Below are positions 62,409-64,000 of a stretch of 64,000 nt of DNA, piece by piece (within the stretch, counting starts at the first letter, position 1; every line of letters starts with the position of its first letter). The translations under genes were made by a program, and so were the position numbers. This DNA is from Variovorax sp. WS11 (GTDB lineage: Bacteria; Pseudomonadota; Gammaproteobacteria; Burkholderiales; Burkholderiaceae_C), in NCBI RefSeq assembly GCF_010499245.1, contig NZ_JAAGOW010000004.1, positions 620,001-684,000 of the forward strand, written 5' to 3'. A model generated the notes under the pieces. The model was not told the DNA's origin and ran no database searches. It saw only the letters and a list, made by a program, of their open reading frames with translations.

Positions 62409-62723
62409 TGGTTTCCAGTGAAGCATTCCCGGACCGTTCGTTGCAGTTCGGGGCTCCAAGTTTGTGACAACCTCAAGGGTTATCACTTACCCGACAACAA
62501 TCGACCAAACGATTGTTTGTTGGTAGTATAGATCAGCTCGTTTGCTTTGCAAAGGGAGCGCGAGACACGTTGCAAACCCGGACCTTGCTGACTGACTTCT
62601 CAGCCAGCACCTACGGTATTGCTCGCATTGAGATCGATACTCCGCAAGGCACACGTATGTTTGGTAGGCGGAGTGAAGACACTCAGGCTCTCCTCCTTCT
62701 CAGGTCTTCAAACCTCGATCACC
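62409..62723. promoter_or_regulatory. Spacer with two dyads upstream of the CaiC-like ligase gene
   Basis: Two inverted repeats stand close together: GTGACAACC/GGTTATCAC (62464-62486, one mismatch, 5-base centre) and AACAATCG/CGATTGTT (62496-62517, perfect, 6-base centre). The second is of the kind bound by TetR-type repressors. TAGTATAGAT follows and may contain a -10 element. Bases 62530-62723 show no convincing gene; a 102-codon frame at 62513-62818 overlaps the ligase start and is not family-like. Confidence 0.45.
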
Positions 62724-64000
62724 ATGCTCAGCCTACCACCGAAGAATCGGGTACTCACAGACATCTTGAAGTCTGCGGTCAAGCGCTACGGAGAGCGCAC
62801 CTTCTTGCAGTTCGGTGAGCGAAACATCACTTACACAGAGTTTGACTTGCTCTCGGGCGGATTCGCGAACGGGCTTTCCGCGGTGGGATTGAGAAAGGGG
62901 GGCAAGCTTGCCATCATGACGCCGAACTGCGAGGAGTTCGTCGTTGCCTGGCTTGGCGCCGCCAAGATCGGCGTCCTGTATGTCCCGATCAACACAGAGT
63001 ACCGCGGATCGATCCTCGCTCATCAGCTGAAGACGGCAGACGTCACCCACATCCTGATCGATGCTCGATACCTCAATCGGGTGGAAGAGGTGATGAGCGA
63101 GGTACCCAAGCTTGTGAAGGTGATTGTCAGGGGTGATGGCCCGGTGCCTTCAATGCTCGGGGGACGGGCTGCCGTGCACACCTACGCCCACTTGGTCTCG
63201 ACGGAAGATCGAGCTCCTGAGACACCGATTTCCTATGTCGATCCGATCGCCATCGCGTTCACTTCAGGCACAACGGGACCCTCAAAAGGCGTACTGGCGA
63301 GCCATTGCCATGTCGTGACCTTCGCCCGTGACTGGATCCGCGCGGTCGGCTTCCCCGAGGGAGGAGCCATCTACTCGCCCTTGCCCCTGTTCCATGCGAT
63401 CGCCGCGTGGCTAGGCGTGGTGCCTGCCATGCTGAGCGGGGGCCGTATTGCGCTGGCTGATCGCTTCTCCGCTTCCTCCTATTGGGACGATGTACGGGGC
63501 TACAACGCCGATGTGGCACATGGCGTGTTCGCGATGGTCCCGATCCTCCTGAAGCAGCCCGAACGCCCAGACGACGGCAATCAACCAGCACGGGTTTTCT
63601 ACACGGGCCGTCGGGATGCAGCTTTCGAGCGGCGTTTCAACTGCAAGCCTGTGGAGGTCTACGGATCGACCGAAACCGGCATCGTCACAATGACGCCGGC
63701 TGGCGAGGAGCCGGCAGTAGGATCCAGCGGCAAACCGAACGCAGAGTCGTTCGAGGTGATGATCGCCAATGATGACGACGATGCGGTGCCGACAGGGGAG
63801 GTCGGCGAGATCCTGATCCGCCCGAGGCAGCCGTTTGCGATGTTCAGTGAATACTACGGAATGCCTGCAGCGACGGTCATCGCCTATCGCAACCAATGGT
63901 TTCACTCTGGTGATTTCGCCAGGATGGATGCTGACGGCAACATCTTTTTCGCCGACCGAAAGAAAGACGCGATTCGCCGTCGAGGCGAAAACATTTCCTC
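62724..64000 (+). CDS. Acyl-CoA ligase, CaiC/crotonobetaine-CoA ligase-like, 3'-truncated by window edge
   Basis: 425 residues of an ANL-superfamily ligase are visible, about 80-100 residues short of full length. FLQFGERNITYTEFDLLS, the P-loop TSGTTGPSKG (180-189), VEVYGSTETGIVTM, WFHSGDFARMDADGNIFFAD and the hinge RKKDAIRRRGENIS are in order. The R-R-R-G-E-N-I-S hinge and the early N-terminus resemble CaiC-type and related carnitine/crotonobetaine ligases. Codon use is less GC-rich than in the genes to the left of 54888. Activates a carboxylic acid with ATP and CoA. It lies after the two dyads at 62464-62517. Confidence 0.9.
   Translation, partial: MLSLPPKNRVLTDILKSAVKRYGERTFLQFGERNITYTEFDLLSGGFANGLSAVGLRKGGKLAIMTPNCEEFVVAWLGAAKIGVLYVPINTEYRGSILAHQLKTADVTHILIDARYLNRVEEVMSEVPKLVKVIVRGDGPVPSMLGGRAAVHTYAHLVSTEDRAPETPISYVDPIAIAFTSGTTGPSKGVLASHCHVVTFARDWIRAVGFPEGGAIYSPLPLFHAIAAWLGVVPAMLSGGRIALADRFSASSYWDDVRGYNADVAHGVFAMVPILLKQPERPDDGNQPARVFYTGRRDAAFERRFNCKPVEVYGSTETGIVTMTPAGEEPAVGSSGKPNAESFEVMIANDDDDAVPTGEVGEILIRPRQPFAMFSEYYGMPAATVIAYRNQWFHSGDFARMDADGNIFFADRKKDAIRRRGENIS

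Noticed and set aside
60513..62486. Minus-strand open frame of about 657 codons
   Set aside because: Antisense to the group II intron maturase, whose domains and YADD motif are clear on the plus strand.
62513..62818. Small plus-strand frame of about 101 codons
   Set aside because: Overlaps the well supported ligase start in another frame and has no family-like features.

Overview
The window looks like a catabolic accessory region of a GC-rich betaproteobacterium, most likely Burkholderiales. The pointers are the Bug/TctC-type solute receptor, the dense Liv-type (HAAT) importers, the many GntR-FCD and LysR regulators, and short ATGA-type gene overlaps; the family and genus cannot be fixed from sequence reading alone. 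Nearly all genes belong to uptake and breakdown of aromatic or carboxylic acids.

Left part (1-16286): a truncated SDR, an NTF2-fold protein, a GMC-oxidoreductase remnant and a quinone oxidoreductase precede a divergent pair of operons. On the minus strand are a GntR regulator, a catalytically atypical SDR, a CoxG-like membrane protein and an FAH-family hydrolase. On the plus strand are a complete Liv-type importer (its LivM and LivG fused), a two-domain VOC dioxygenase, and a three-subunit molybdenum hydroxylase with another FAH hydrolase inserted between its subunit genes. Together they read as import, hydroxylation, ring cleavage and hydrolysis of an unknown (hetero)aromatic.

Middle part (16314-32934): a LysR-controlled operon of BKACE, Bug receptor, carnitine-dehydrogenase-like enzyme, enoyl-CoA hydratase, acyl-CoA ligase and thioesterase; then LysR, pirin, DoxX, a VOC dioxygenase, a RutE-like nitroreductase, an ALDH/crotonase/CoA-transferase operon, another LysR and an FAH protein. 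A fused, frameshifted LacI/UgpC remnant follows (32994-34477).

Right-centre (34641-54888): a compact TfdB-like hydroxylase, VOC dioxygenase and FAH hydrolase operon, divergent from a GntR gene; a ClsC-like phospholipase D; an AraC regulator divergent from a YcaC-like hydrolase; and a GntR gene divergent from a twelve-gene operon (FAH, VOC, 3-hydroxyisobutyrate-dehydrogenase-like, a second complete Liv importer, SnoaL-like, NIPSNAP, RutE-like nitroreductase, membrane-anchored ABM protein), followed by mmsA.

Right end (54889-64000): a decayed, mobile-element-rich stretch. It holds remnants of DoxX, a Bug-like receptor and an AraC gene with a nonsense codon. An IS630-family element (55989-57089) with TA duplication splits an MFS transporter gene. 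An unusual ABM-CMD-CMD-CMD fusion gene lies upstream of that transporter gene. A group II intron follows (about 60449-62405) whose maturase stop codon lies in domain V, and last a CaiC-like acyl-CoA ligase that runs off the window.
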